Assembly: GCA_001994995.1 (NCBI GenBank)
Contig: MDJM01000035.1
Coordinates: 1-63,848 of the forward strand
Length of the DNA stretch: 63,848 bases
Reading direction: 5' to 3'
Origin: Candidatus Parepulonipiscium sp. PG-Nuni2H_MBin01
Lineage (GTDB): Bacteria; Bacillota; Clostridia; Lachnospirales; Cellulosilyticaceae
Part shown: one piece after another, positions 36,473 to 48,200 of the stretch
How positions within the stretch are numbered: position 1 is the stretch's first letter
How the letters are laid out: every line of letters starts with the position of its first letter
Position numbers and translations under genes: made by a program
Notes under the pieces: generated by a model
The model's database searches: none
Seen by the model: the letters and a program-made list of their open reading frames with translations, nothing else
Told to the model about the DNA's origin: nothing

Positions 36473-37240
36473 ATGGATTATAAACAATTTGTTAATGAGT
36501 TTTTTGCTTTTTCCAAGCTTGATTTAAATGCTTACAAGGAAAGCCAGATGAAACGTAGAATTGATTCGCATATTAAAAAAACAAGTGCGAATAATTATGC
36601 TCAGTTTTTGCAGTTTCTTAAAGGAAACCCTAAAGCATATGAGGAGTTTTTGAGTTATATTACAATAAACGTGTCAGAATTTTTTAGAGACCCTAAGCAA
36701 TGGGCAATATTAGAAAAGGACATCCTTCCTAAGACTATTGACCCAAATAAGACTTTCAATGTATGGAGTGCAGCGTGTTCAACTGGCGATGAACCGTATA
36801 CATTAGCGATGTTGCTAAGCAAATTGATACCAACTAATAAGTTTAAAATTATTGCTACAGATTACGATAAGGAGATATTAAAAAAAGCGCGCCAAGGAGT
36901 GTATCCTGAAAAGCAATTGCTTCATTTGCCAGAAGATTATAAGCGTAAATATTTCACTAAAAGCGGAGATAAATATACTATTACTGCGGCTATTAAGCGG
37001 AATATTGAATTTAAGCATCATAACTTATTAAAAGATGCATATCCCCAAAACATGGACCTTATTGTTTGTCGCAATGTATTAATATATTTTACAGAGCCGG
37101 CTAAAGCTGAGATATATCAGAAGTTTAGTAATTCGCTAAATAAGACAGGTACATTGTTCGTAGGAAGTACCGAGCAAATTATTACCCCAAGCCAATTTGG
37201 GTTATCTAGCAATAAAATATTTTTCTATAATAAAATATAG
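36473..37240 (+). CDS. cheR: CheR-type protein-glutamate methyltransferase
   Basis: Methylates glutamates of chemoreceptors with AdoMet. The 255-residue protein has the helical N-terminal CheR domain (MKRRIDSHIKKTSANNY), the NVSEFFRDPKQW motif, the AdoMet-binding WSAACSTGDEPYTLAM, and LIVCRNVLIYF. Length is normal. It starts one base after ispH and has AGGTGG upstream, so it is at the end of the rpiR-cmk-ispH operon. No other chemotaxis gene is nearby, so its receptor partners must be elsewhere. Confidence 0.92.
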   Translation: MDYKQFVNEFFAFSKLDLNAYKESQMKRRIDSHIKKTSANNYAQFLQFLKGNPKAYEEFLSYITINVSEFFRDPKQWAILEKDILPKTIDPNKTFNVWSAACSTGDEPYTLAMLLSKLIPTNKFKIIATDYDKEILKKARQGVYPEKQLLHLPEDYKRKYFTKSGDKYTITAAIKRNIEFKHHNLLKDAYPQNMDLIVCRNVLIYFTEPAKAEIYQKFSNSLNKTGTLFVGSTEQIITPSQFGLSSNKIFFYNKI

Positions 37241-37247
37241 AGATAGC

Positions 37248-37289
37248 GAAGATTGTTTCTTGTTTATACGGAGCAGTCTTCTTTTTTTT
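37248..37289 (+). terminator. Terminator after cheR
   Basis: GAAGATTGTTTC (37248-37259) pairs with GGAGCAGTCTTC (37270-37281) with three wobble pairs, followed by eight T. Confidence 0.8.
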
Positions 37290-37436
37290 GCGCAAAAATA
37301 GTTTAGATAAGCTGTTAAAATTTTTTTGCCCAAATTAGAGTTATAACAATTACTAATTAGTAATGCAAGTACGAATAAAATTAATAGCAAAAATTAATTA
37401 AAATAATCTATAGAAAATATATACAATAGCCAATCA

Positions 37437-37510
37437 ATTGCAAGTTAATCCATATAAATGAATGTATACAATTTACAAACTTAGAAAAAGTTCTTGAAAT
37501 TGCAAGTTAA
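37437..37510 (+). repeat. 12-bp direct repeat flanking the liv promoter (possible operator)
   Basis: ATTGCAAGTTAA occurs at 37437-37448 and again at 37499-37510, 62 bases apart (about six helical turns). The second copy lies in the -35/-10 spacer of the liv promoter. It could bind a regulator of the transporter. The rest of the 37290-37563 spacer is AT-rich with no gene. Confidence 0.5.
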
Positions 37511-37522
37511 ACACTGTATAAT
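37494..37522 (+). promoter_or_regulatory. Strong sigma-A promoter of the liv operon
   Basis: TTGAAA (37494-37499), 17-base spacer, TATAAT (37517-37522); 42 bases from the substrate-binding-protein start. Confidence 0.8.
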
Positions 37523-37563
37523 TTCAAATATAATATAATCTATTTTTGAAAGGAGATTTAAAA

Positions 37564-38730
37564 ATGAAAATTAAAAAATTGTTTTCGTCAATATTATTAT
37601 TAGGAATGAGTGCTTGCATGGTAGTAGGTTGTACATCTGATGACTCTTCAAGTTCCGATGCTGGTGTTATCAAAATTGGCTCCAGTTTTGACCTTACAGG
37701 GGCATGTGCTCTATTTGGCATACCATCTAGTAATGCGGTTAAACTTGCTATTAGCCAATATAATGAAGCTGGGGGTATACTTGGCGGTCAAATGATTGAA
37801 TATTATTTAGAGGATAATAATTCTAACCAAGTTGATGCGGCAAATGCATTTAAAAAATTATATGATAACAATAATATAGTTGCATTTATTGGTGCAGATA
37901 TTAGCGGTACTACTGAAACTATTGCAAACATTGCTAAAGATAGCGGAATTCCTATGATTACACCATCAGCGACCAAAATGTCTATTACATCAATTGCAGA
38001 TAATATTTTCAGGGCATGTTATATTGACCCAACTCAAGGTGATGTATTAGCAGTTTTTGCAACTGAGGAACTAAATGCTACTACTGCTGCTGTTATGATA
38101 AATTCAGAAAGTGACTATTCTGTTGGGGTTGCAGAGGCGTTTATTGAATCGTTTGAAAGTCTAGGTGGTAACGTACTAGTTCAAGTAAACTACACTGGTT
38201 CAGATGTTGACTTTAAATCGTTACTAGCTCCAGTTAATAACGTTTCACCGGATGTAATTATAATTCCAGATTACTATGAAACTATTGCTAATATTGCACC
38301 TCAGGCTAGACAGCTTGGTATAGAATCAATCTTTATGGGTAGCGATGGCTGGGACGGCGTTACAACTGTAGCTGCTAACAATCCTGAGTCGATTGAGGGA
38401 AGTTATTACATTAACCACTATAGCAACGAAGATGAGTCTGATATAGTACAAAACTTTATTACAGATTACACAGACATGTTTGGAGAAGCTCCATCAAACG
38501 CACTAGCAGCGCTTGCATACGATGCGGCTATTATTTTAATCGAAAGTATGATTGAAGCTGGAACTACAGATTTTGACGCAGTAGTAGAAGCTATGCAAAA
38601 CATTACAATCGAAGGGGTAACTGGTACTATTAGCTTTGATGAAAATCGTAACCCAGAAAAGTCCGTTTCTATCATTAAAATTGTAGACGGTCAGGATACG
38701 TTATATCAAAAACTAAACCCATATGATTAA
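37564..38730 (+). CDS. livK: Branched-chain amino-acid ABC transporter, substrate-binding lipoprotein
   Basis: A 388-residue extracytoplasmic binding protein of the Peripla_BP_6/LivJ-LivK group. It has a lipoprotein signal with the lipobox VVGC and lipidated Cys23, a Ser/Asp-rich spacer, and then the binding fold starting IKIGSSFDLTGACALFG. Leu/Ile/Val or another hydrophobic amino acid is the likely ligand; specificity cannot be read. The ATG at 37564 is chosen because AAAGGAG is upstream and the signal peptide begins there. First gene of a complete livKHMGF set. Confidence 0.93.
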   Translation: MKIKKLFSSILLLGMSACMVVGCTSDDSSSSDAGVIKIGSSFDLTGACALFGIPSSNAVKLAISQYNEAGGILGGQMIEYYLEDNNSNQVDAANAFKKLYDNNNIVAFIGADISGTTETIANIAKDSGIPMITPSATKMSITSIADNIFRACYIDPTQGDVLAVFATEELNATTAAVMINSESDYSVGVAEAFIESFESLGGNVLVQVNYTGSDVDFKSLLAPVNNVSPDVIIIPDYYETIANIAPQARQLGIESIFMGSDGWDGVTTVAANNPESIEGSYYINHYSNEDESDIVQNFITDYTDMFGEAPSNALAALAYDAAIILIESMIEAGTTDFDAVVEAMQNITIEGVTGTISFDENRNPEKSVSIIKIVDGQDTLYQKLNPYD

Positions 38731-38755
38731 AACACCTTAGGGAGGATGGAATATT

Positions 38756-39658
38756 ATGGATTATGGCACATTATTTATTCAACAAATAATCAATGGCCTG
38801 CATCTAGGAAGTATTTACGCACTTATTGCACTAGGGTATACCATGGTCTATGGGATTGTACGATTAATTAATTTCGCTCATGGTGAAATAATTATGGTTG
38901 GTGCATACACTTCGTACATTATGATGAATGTATTTGGCGTAAATATTGTAGTTGCATTAATTGCTGCTGTTATAGTATGCAGCATTTTTGGGGTCACTAT
39001 AGAAAAGATTGCTTACAAACCGCTTAGGAACGCACCTAAGATGTGGGCATTAATTACAGCTATCGGTGTAAGTTTCTTTCTACAATCAACAGTTATGGTA
39101 ATTTTCGGGGTAAACGCTATTCCATACCCAACGCTTTTTTCAGACTTAATTCAAGTGGGTAGCTTACAAATTAGCCAAATTATGATTGTATCATTAGCAC
39201 TAGCACTTGCGTTAATGCTAAGCCTAGAACTGTTTATTAAGAAAACTAGACTTGGTAAAGCTATGCGAGCATCTTCAGAAGACGCTGAGGCTGCGGCGCT
39301 AATGGGAATTTCGGTGGATAAAACAATTTCAACAGCATTTATGATAGGCTCCGCACTTGCAGCCATCGGAGGAGTGTTGTTTGCAGTTGCTTACCCACAA
39401 ATTAAGCCACTAATGGGGGTTATGCCGGGGCTTAAAGCTTTTATAGCAGCAGTGCTTGGTGGTATAGGAGTTATACCAGGAGCTATGCTAGGGGGATTTA
39501 TATTAGGTCTTATTGAGAGTTTAACAAAAGGGTTCGTATCAGCATTTTGGCCAAATGCCACCTTATGGGCAGATGCTATATTATTTAGCGTTCTTATTAT
39601 AGTTTTATTACTAAAACCATCTGGCATTTTAGGCAAAAACGTTCGTGAGAAAGTGTAG
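38756..39658 (+). CDS. livH: Branched-chain amino-acid ABC transporter permease LivH
   Basis: A 300-residue membrane permease with about eight hydrophobic helices. The N-terminal NGLHLGSIYALIALGYTMVYGIVRLINFAHGEIIMVGAY and the cytoplasmic loop ASSEDAEAAALMGI are characteristic of LivH. It forms the channel with LivM. GGGAGG lies upstream of the ATG. livM overlaps closely downstream. Confidence 0.95.
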   Translation: MDYGTLFIQQIINGLHLGSIYALIALGYTMVYGIVRLINFAHGEIIMVGAYTSYIMMNVFGVNIVVALIAAVIVCSIFGVTIEKIAYKPLRNAPKMWALITAIGVSFFLQSTVMVIFGVNAIPYPTLFSDLIQVGSLQISQIMIVSLALALALMLSLELFIKKTRLGKAMRASSEDAEAAALMGISVDKTISTAFMIGSALAAIGGVLFAVAYPQIKPLMGVMPGLKAFIAAVLGGIGVIPGAMLGGFILGLIESLTKGFVSAFWPNATLWADAILFSVLIIVLLLKPSGILGKNVREKV

Positions 39659-39667
39659 GTGAATAGT

Positions 39668-40612
39668 ATGGAAAAAAAGAAATTTAATCCAACAATAACT
39701 TTTATTGTGGCTGTACTAGGCTCCTACATAGCATTTATAGTATGTATGCAACAAGGAATAATAAATAACTACATTAGTGGGATTATCGTATCTATACTAA
39801 TTAACGTTATAATGGCAGTGTCGCTAGCGCTTGTTACAGGCTACTTGGGGGAGCTTGCGCTAGGGCATGCTGGATTTATGGCAATTGGGGCATATGGCGC
39901 AGCTATTACTACAATGCATTTAGAGTTACCTATATATATCGAGTTCCCGATTGGATTAATGTTTGGGGGAATGTTAGCAGCAATAGTCGGAGTTATTATA
40001 GGTATACCAGCGCTAAGGTTAAGAGGAGATTACCTAGGTATTATTACATTAGGATTTGGGGAGATTATTCGTATTATACTTAACAATATGAAGATTACAA
40101 ATGGAGCTAGAGGTTTATCAGGCATCCCAAGCTATAGCACATTTACAATAACATTTTTTATTACAGCTATTACAATCGCTATATTGTACAAAATTATTAA
40201 CTCACGTACTGGTAGAGCTATAGTTGCAATTCGTGATAATGAAATAGCAACTGACTGTGTGGGGATTTCCACATTCTATTACAAAACATTAGCCTTTGCT
40301 ATAGCAGCGTTTTTTGCTGGAATTGCAGGCGGTTTATATGCTCACTACCACACAGTGCTTGTGCCATCAAGCTTTGACTTTATGCAATCAATAGAGATAC
40401 TAATTATAGTAGTGCTAGGCGGCATGGGTAATTTATTTGGCACAATTATCGCTGCCATTGTGCTTTGTACTATGAATGAAGTTTTACGTTCTTTCTCAGA
40501 ATATAGAATGATTGCATATTCATTAGTTCTAATTATAATGATGATATGTAAAGCGAAAAACATTACGTTCACTAGTTTAAAAGCAAAATTGACTAATAAG
40601 AAAGGAGCATAG
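39668..40612 (+). CDS. livM: Branched-chain amino-acid ABC transporter permease LivM
   Basis: A 314-residue permease with about nine hydrophobic helices. LivM features are the SLALVTGYLGELALGHAGFMAIGAY block, the LRLRGDYLGIITLGFGEIIR loop, and RDNEIATDCVGI, the ATPase-contact region. I choose the ATG at 39668 because TAGGTGA sits five bases upstream; the in-frame GTG at 39659 is part of that site. It partners LivH in the inner membrane. Confidence 0.94.
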   Translation: MEKKKFNPTITFIVAVLGSYIAFIVCMQQGIINNYISGIIVSILINVIMAVSLALVTGYLGELALGHAGFMAIGAYGAAITTMHLELPIYIEFPIGLMFGGMLAAIVGVIIGIPALRLRGDYLGIITLGFGEIIRIILNNMKITNGARGLSGIPSYSTFTITFFITAITIAILYKIINSRTGRAIVAIRDNEIATDCVGISTFYYKTLAFAIAAFFAGIAGGLYAHYHTVLVPSSFDFMQSIEILIIVVLGGMGNLFGTIIAAIVLCTMNEVLRSFSEYRMIAYSLVLIIMMICKAKNITFTSLKAKLTNKKGA

Positions 40613-40615
40613 ACT

Positions 40616-41377
40616 ATGGAAGCGTTATTAGAAGTATCAAACATAAGCGTTAGTTTTGGCGGTATTAAGCCAGTGGACCAATTTGAGCTACACTTACAAG
40701 CTGGTGAATTAGTTGGGTTAATAGGCCCCAATGGAGCTGGTAAAACTACTATATTTAACCTACTAACCGGAGTCTATACTCCTTCAGAAGGATATATTAA
40801 ATTAGATGGCAAAACCATTAGCAACTTAAAATCGTATCAAATAGTGCAGCAAGGAATTGCGCGAACATTTCAAAACATTAGGTTATTTAAATCCATGAGT
40901 GTTATAGAAAATGTTAAAGTAGCGTTTAATAACCGATTATCGTATACATTACCCGATAGGCTATTTAACACTCCAAAGTATAAGGCGCAAGAAGAATGGC
41001 TACACAATGAAGCTATGGAACTGCTGAAAATATTCGATTTACAAGACGATGCTAACGAAATTAGCATGAACTTGCCATATGGTAAACAGCGCAAGCTAGA
41101 AATAGCAAGAGCTTTGGCCGTAAACCCTAAGCTGCTACTGCTAGATGAGCCGGCGGCTGGGATGAACCCGCAGGAAACTGTGGAGCTTATGAATACCATT
41201 AAGCTTATTAGAGATAAATTTAATATAACTATATTGCTAATCGAACATGATATGCAGCTTGTAATGTCAATTTGCGAGAGGCTAGTAGTTATAGAGTATG
41301 GTAAAATCATTGCAAAAGGAACGCCAGATGAGATAAAGCATAACGAGCGAGTTATTGCTGCTTATCTTGGGGAATAG
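40616..41377 (+). CDS. livG: Branched-chain amino-acid ABC transporter ATPase LivG
   Basis: A 253-residue ABC ATPase with Walker A GPNGAGKTTIFNLLTG, Q-loop region IARTFQNIRLF, the LivG-type signature LPYGKQRKLEIARAL, Walker B LLLLDEPAAGMNP, and H-loop IEHDM. AAAGGAG precedes the ATG, three bases after the livM stop. Confidence 0.96.
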   Translation: MEALLEVSNISVSFGGIKPVDQFELHLQAGELVGLIGPNGAGKTTIFNLLTGVYTPSEGYIKLDGKTISNLKSYQIVQQGIARTFQNIRLFKSMSVIENVKVAFNNRLSYTLPDRLFNTPKYKAQEEWLHNEAMELLKIFDLQDDANEISMNLPYGKQRKLEIARALAVNPKLLLLDEPAAGMNPQETVELMNTIKLIRDKFNITILLIEHDMQLVMSICERLVVIEYGKIIAKGTPDEIKHNERVIAAYLGE

Positions 41378-41386
41378 GGGGTTAGT

Positions 41387-42091
41387 ATGTTACAGGTTAA
41401 AAATATCAACGTTTATTATGATAATATCCATGCCTTATCAGATGTTTCTTTTGAAGTGAAGCAAGGAGAAATAGTTACGCTTATAGGTGCAAACGGAGCT
41501 GGTAAAACTACTACTTTAAAGTCTGTTAGTGGTGTAATTAAACCAAAAAGCGGCGAAATCCATTTTAAACAACAACCGATTGTAAACACACCTTCTCATC
41601 AGCTGCTACCATTAGGCATGGCTCATGTTCCCGAAGGCAGGCGAGTTTTCTCCAGAATGACTGTAGAAGAAAACTTGGAGCTTGGAGCATATATAGTTAA
41701 AAATAAGGTGCAAATTAAGGAAGATAAAGAAAAGATGTTTGACCAATTTCCACGGTTAAAAGAGCGTCGTAAGCAGTTAGCAGGAACAATGAGTGGTGGC
41801 GAACAGCAAATGTTAGCTATAGCTCGCGCATTAATGTCTCGCCCAGAGTTAATTTTAATGGATGAGCCGTCGATGGGACTTGCGCCGGTTTTAGTGCAAG
41901 AGATATTTAAGATTATCGAGCGTATTAATAAAAGCGGTATGACGGTTTTGCTAGTTGAGCAAAATGCAAATATGGCACTTCAAATAGCCCACCGTGCTTA
42001 CGTTCTTGAGACTGGTAAAGTTGTATTATCTGGAGAAGGTAAACAGCTGTTAGAGGATGATGGGGTAAGAAAAGCATATTTAGGTGCATAG
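41387..42091 (+). CDS. livF: Branched-chain amino-acid ABC transporter ATPase LivF
   Basis: A 234-residue ABC ATPase. Walker A GANGAGKTTTLKSVSG, the HVPEGRRVFSRMTVEENL block typical of LivF, signature MSGGEQQMLAIARALM, Walker B LILMDEPSMGLAP, and VEQNA in place of the H-loop histidine (usual for LivF). Last gene of the operon; a terminator begins two bases after the stop. Confidence 0.96.
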   Translation: MLQVKNINVYYDNIHALSDVSFEVKQGEIVTLIGANGAGKTTTLKSVSGVIKPKSGEIHFKQQPIVNTPSHQLLPLGMAHVPEGRRVFSRMTVEENLELGAYIVKNKVQIKEDKEKMFDQFPRLKERRKQLAGTMSGGEQQMLAIARALMSRPELILMDEPSMGLAPVLVQEIFKIIERINKSGMTVLLVEQNANMALQIAHRAYVLETGKVVLSGEGKQLLEDDGVRKAYLGA

Positions 42092-42092
42092 A

Positions 42093-42130
42093 AAAATAAG
42101 CCTTCTGTTGAGAAACAGCAGGCTTATTTT
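42093..42130 (+). terminator. Terminator of the liv operon
   Basis: AAAATAAGCCT (42093-42103) pairs with AGGCTTATTTT (42120-42130), extended by CTGTT/AACAG after one mismatch, with a GAGA loop. Confidence 0.85.
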
Positions 42131-42163
42131 ATTGCAAATTATTATGACAAATATATGGCAAAT

Positions 42164-42192
42164 AAAAAAGAGGCGGTTAACCTCTTTTTTTT
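42164..42192. terminator. Second, bidirectional terminator between liv operon and SLH gene
   Basis: AAAAAAGAGG (42164-42173) pairs with CCTCTTTTTT (42181-42190); A and T runs allow action on both strands. Confidence 0.8.
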
Positions 42193-42205
42193 ATTTACGT
42201 TAAAA

Positions 42206-45200
42206 TTAACGTACGTTATTAATAAATCTAGTAATAATAGCAGCTATTTCAGCTCTAGTAGCAGTACCGCTAGGGTCAAGAATATTTCCATCTTTACCAC
42301 CAATAATATTGTTACCAACCGCCCACTGCATCGCAGGAGTTGCCCATGCTGAAACTTGGTCAGAATCGCTATAAGATGATATAGCGCTTACTTTGCTAGT
42401 GTTATAACCTTTGTAATGAGCATAGTTATGAAGAACTGTTACTAGCTGTTCGCGAGTAATTTCTAAATCTGGGCGGAAAGTGCCATCTTCATAACCATTA
42501 TAAATGCCAGCGTCCGTTGCCCATGCTATTGATGGAGTGTACCAAGCGCCGTTTGATACATCTAAAAATCCACTAAATGAAGGCACTTGAACGTTACCAT
42601 CCAAACGGTGTAGTATAGTTGCTAATTGAGCACGTGTTGCTGATTCATATGGCATAAATTCTGTATCTGTTACTCCGCGTATTAATCCTTTTGTATATAC
42701 GCTAGCTACATCTGCATAGAACCAATCTGACATTGCTACATCGCTAAACACTTTGCTAATGTCTATTGGCGTAGTTGGTGTTACTACTACAGTGGAGCTA
42801 GTGTTTGTAACTACATCTTCGTCTTGTTCGGTTTCTTCATCTTCATCATCATCATCAGTAACTACTTGGCTTACTGAAGAGCTGGTGCTAAAGTTTGGAT
42901 AGTTGTAACTTGGGTAGTAATTTCCACCGCTAGAGCTAGAGCTTGAATAAATTACTCGTACAGTAATAACCAATGGTGCACTAGTGTTACCTGCGCTATC
43001 AGTAGCTGTGTACGTAATAACGTAAGTACCAACAGTGTTTGTAGTCACTGTATTTACAGGTATTCCATTTCGAGTAACTGTGTAGTTTGCTGTAACATAT
43101 CCATCAACATTATCTACTGCTGTTATCGTTGGGATTGTATAATGGCCCCCTTGGACTATTGTAGTTGATGTAGAGCCAGAGTAGTTAATCACTGGCGCAG
43201 TTTGGTCTTTGTGTACTGTTACTGTAATTGTCATCGTTGCTGTGTTATTAGAGCTATCAGTAGCTGTATACGTTAAAACATACTCTCCTATTACAGATGT
43301 ATTAACAGTTCCTGTCACACTAACATTAACATCGCCATCTACCGCATCTGTTGCTGTTATCGTTGGAGGTGTAAATGACGCTCCTTGTTCTACAGTCAAT
43401 GAAGTTGCTCCTGTGTAGTTAAATACTGGTGCAGTTGTATCGTTATCAGTTGTAGCATCAGCTACTACAGTTACTGTAATTGTCATCGTTGCTGTGTTGC
43501 CAGAGTTATCAGTAGCTGTATACGTTATTGTAGTTGTCCCTAAAGTTGTAGTGTCAACTGAATCGATGCTTGGTACTGCTGTTATTTGGCCATCTACAGC
43601 ATCTGTTGCTGTTATCGTTGGCACGGTGAATGTAGCGTTTTGGGCAACTGTAAATTGCGTTTCTCCTGTATAATCAAATTCTGGTGCAGTTGTATCAACT
43701 ACTGTTACAGTAACTGTTGGAGCTTCTACGCCTTCTACTAAGTCATACTCCACTACGTCGCTAGCAAACGCTGCTGTATAAGTTAAGTCTCCAACTGTGT
43801 CTGTACTAAATGGCCCACTCCATGTTACTGCTACTTCAAACTCATAATTTAATGCTGAAGTTATTGTAATGTGTGTAGGCAACTTCGCTAATATATCTGC
43901 AGTTGATGTAAATGCTTCAATTATAATTGATTCTGATGGCTCATATGATTGTACTGACCTAAATGGTCTGATTTTTACGCCATAGTTCCAATCTGCCATA
44001 TACTCAGCTATTTCATCGTCATCGAAATCAATTCCTGAGAAGTCTAACTCTAATTCAAAGTCATCTTTATTCTCTAACGCATCTATTAGTAATTCTAATG
44101 CATCTATAAAGTTTGTTACTTCCATTAAGTTTCCATCTACAATAAGTTGTTGTAGTCCTGTAAATAATTCCAGTCCTGTAAAGTCAAACTCGTCTGCATT
44201 ACTAAGATCTATATCTCTAAAGTCTAGTGATTGTATTTCCTCAATATCTTCAATATCTACGCCTAAGTCTTCTAGTAAGCCTTCTAAGTATTCACTAAGT
44301 TCTGAGTCGTCGTCTTCTGCAGATTCAACTAACGTTACTGTAAATGTAACGGTATATTCTACGTCGTTGTCACTAAAGCTGTATGAAATTGTATACGTTC
44401 CTGGAGCTGTAACTTCCCCTGCGACAATTACGTTGCCGTCTGCATCGGCAAATATAATACTGTCGTCATCAACTGTAATTTTATTACCATCGCTATCTAA
44501 TAAGTCATCGAATAAACTTGTTAATGTAAAATCTTCATCTTGGTCACCTAAATCAATAGTAATGCTACCTTGTGTGCCATCTTCGTTAAGCACAAATTCT
44601 TTGCCGTTAATCGTTGGCCCTACATAATCATCTTCACCATCCGTGTCAGTACCACCATCTTCATCTTCTATAGTTAACGTAAAAGTAACATTATCAAAAC
44701 CATCAGAGACAATTGTAATTGTATACACACCTGGCGTTGCAATTAATTTATCAATCTCGATAGTAAGAGAGCTACCAACTACGGTTACGTCCTCAGTTAA
44801 ATCATAAATAGTACTATCGATTTTAGCCGTTACTGCTGTAATGCCATCAGCCCAAGTTTCATGACCTGCTACATCAAGCGTTATTGCTGAAGTTGTAGTT
44901 ACATCCTCGAACGATGGTGCTTCGGCTTCGTTGTCAGTGCTAGTATCATCATCTTCATCAGTACTAGTATCATCATCTTCATCTGTGTCAGTATCACCAT
45001 CTTCATCATCTTCTACTATAGTTAACGTAAAAGTAACATTATCAAAATCAGTAGAAACAATTGTAATTGTATACTCACCTGCCGTTGCAATTAAGTCGTC
45101 AATATTAATAGTAAGAGAGCCGTCAACTACGTCATAGTCCGTTAAATCAACACTAGAATCACCGTTTGTAGCCGTTACTTTTGTAATGCCAGCAGCCCAA

Positions 45201-48200
45201 GTGTCATGACCTGTTACATCAAGCGTTAGTGCTGAAGTTGTAGTTGTCTTTATTTCACAATCATCTAACGATGGTGCTGTGGCTTCGACTGTTGGTAGTG
45301 TCGTGTCGGATAATACCATTTCAAATGGTCCTAAATCCATTGTTTCCGTTTCAGTGGTACGAGTTAATAAGTTTGTGTATTCCACTGTTATATAGAATTC
45401 GTAAACTACTTGGGTGCCTCTTTGTGTTAGAGTACCTTTATCTGGGTTAATTTTTCTAGACTTAACATCGATGTCCGGTGGAGTTGTAAGGCTTTCTAGC
45501 AGGTTGTCAACTAGCTGTACTAAAGTTTGTTGAACGCTTTCTATTGCATTTAATACTTCCGCTAATATTGATGGAGATTTTAAATCATCTTGTGTAATTT
45601 CAACCTTATCTACTTCTGCTTGTAAATCTTCTACTAATTCTTCCATCTCTTCTTGTGTTAACTCTTCTAACTCCTCATTTAAGTTATCTTCTAACTCATT
45701 TTCTACTTCGCCAGTTTCTTCTTTAAATGAACCTAAAGCTTTAGCAGCGTCAAATGTTTTTGCTGCTGTTTCTAAGTTAGTAATAGCAGCAGTTACGTTA
45801 TCTTGCGTTGCATCGTCATTATCATAAACTGCTTGAGCTGTATCAATTACAGCTTGGTAGTAGCCTTGTGTTGCAGGGGTTACCCAATATAAATCAGTTG
45901 CTATATCCGACCCATCAACACTTATTTCTACTGATGCTAAGTGCTCCTTTGCATTGGCAATAGCGTCGCTTAGGTCTGTTTTATCTACAGAATCTACACT
46001 ACCTGAATCAGTAGAAGTACCATCTTGTTTCGCCTTGTCAAATTCAGTAGTAGCCTCAGCTAGATTAGCTATAGCAGTAGTTAAATCGTGTACCCCTATA
46101 CTAGCGTTATTACCAATATCGTTATCAGCGATTGCTTGTTTATATGCGTTCCAAGTCTCTTCGGTAACCCATTGTAATGTTGTTTCAATGTCTGTACCAT
46201 CTTCGCTTATTTCCACAGAATTTAAGTTTGCCGTTGCTTGTGTAATTCGCTCCTCAAGTTCAAGGCGTAATGAGTTAAAGTCGCTCGATTTACCAAATTC
46301 AGTGCTAGCTTCAAATTTCGCTATAGCTGCCTCTAAATCTGAGATTGCTGGGGTTAAAGTAAATACTGTTGCATCCGTGTCGCTCCAGTCATCTTTAGCT
46401 GATTCGATTGCTTCTGCTAATGCATCGTAATCTTCTTGTGTTACCCACTCGTAATATTGTAAAACGTCTGTCCCATCTTCGCTTATAGTTACGTTTGCTA
46501 GCAAGTCTTCGGCATCACTTATTAACTGTGCAAGCTCGTTTAGCATATCTAAAAGGTCTTCATCATCTAATTTGCTTGCGTCTATAATTTGTAATGTACA
46601 TGTAGCTGTGTGGTCACCGTCGTCTGTTGTTACTGTAATTGTTACAGTTCCTGCTGAAATTGCTGTAATGTCTAATGTTAATCCAGTGTAGTTTTCGTCG
46701 TAGTCAATCATAGACTTTCCGTCTATCTCCCATGTTACATCTTGGTTGATTGCTGTTTCTGGGTTTAATATAGCTTCTAGTACTATTTCTTGGTCTATAT
46801 CTAGTAGTAATGTCGTGTCGCTAAGTGTTACTCCTAGCACTTGGCCGGTCCATGTTCCTTCGCCAGAGATTGTTCCATTGTTTTCTAATACAATCGATTT
46901 TACTGTAAGTGTTCCTGTTTCTGCTACTTCTACTGCGCAACTATCGATAATTAAGTCTGTATTTGTTCCTGTTAATGAATCTGAAATTGTAATAGTATCA
47001 GCAGCGGATAGAGTAACATTAGGTGCATCCGCCTCTAGTACGATTTTTAGGTTAGCTTCGTCATATACTATAACTTTTCCGTCGCCACTAATAGTTCCGT
47101 AGCTCCCTAAGGTAAGTTCACCTGTTAAGTCTAATACGCCACCTTCTTCAATTACAATAGATTTTACGTCATTAAGAGCACCATCTACTGTTACGATAAC
47201 GTTCGCGGCAATTGTTAATATAGATGAAGATGCGTCTATAGTTTCGCTTATAGAAACTGACCCGTCAGCATCAGCAGCATCTATAGTAATGTTTGGTGCG
47301 TTGGCCTCAGCTACTAAGTCTAATCCATCTTCGTCATATACTATAACTGTTCCAGCCCCACTAATAGCGCCAATAGTAGTATCCGTGGTATCAATGCTAA
47401 CTAAATCTAATACCCCATTTACTTCAATGTCAATTGTGGCAATAGTTAACGGCGCATTATCGATAGTTAAAGTTACCCCATCGTTAATAATAAATTTAAT
47501 AGAGTCTGTAGTTTCATCAACTACCACAATCTCCTCAGTATCACCATAAGTAAAGGTGGAGTCTAATGTAAAGCTTGTATCTATTGTAATCGTCGAATAT
47601 CCAGCCTCTAGTGCTTCCGCTAGTTCGTCGCTAGAGGATACTGTTATAGAATCTATAGTCTCAGTAGTAGCACCATCCCCCTCATAAGAGCCGTTGCCAT
47701 ATATGATAATCTCCCCTGTAATACCACTAGTATCAGTAGTTGAATCTACTAGTTTAGCGCCAGGCATAATTGTAATAGATTTAACAGTAATGCTAGCGCC
47801 CGCTTCTACTGTTAATGTCCCTGATTCAATAGTTATTTCCAGCTCCTCGTTATTAATAGCACTATCAGCTGCAATAGTAATGCCGTCCTCATCATCAGTT
47901 ACAATAGTAATATATAAAGCACCAGCCTCAATAGCAGCATCAAATCCAGTTTGATCAGTTACTTCAACAGGTTTTCTACCAGCTTGCATACTGTCCTCAT
48001 ATTTAGTTAGTGCTGCATTAAGCGTAGCGAAATGTTCGCTAGTAGCCCCAGTAGTAACTAAAGCATTTTCAACCAACTGTATAGCATCTTTAAACTCATC
48101 ATAGTCTTCTTTAGTAACCCATTTGTCAGTCGCATCTATATCAGAACCATCCACACTAACAGTTGCTGAATCTAGAATAGCATAATATGTCTGCAAATCT

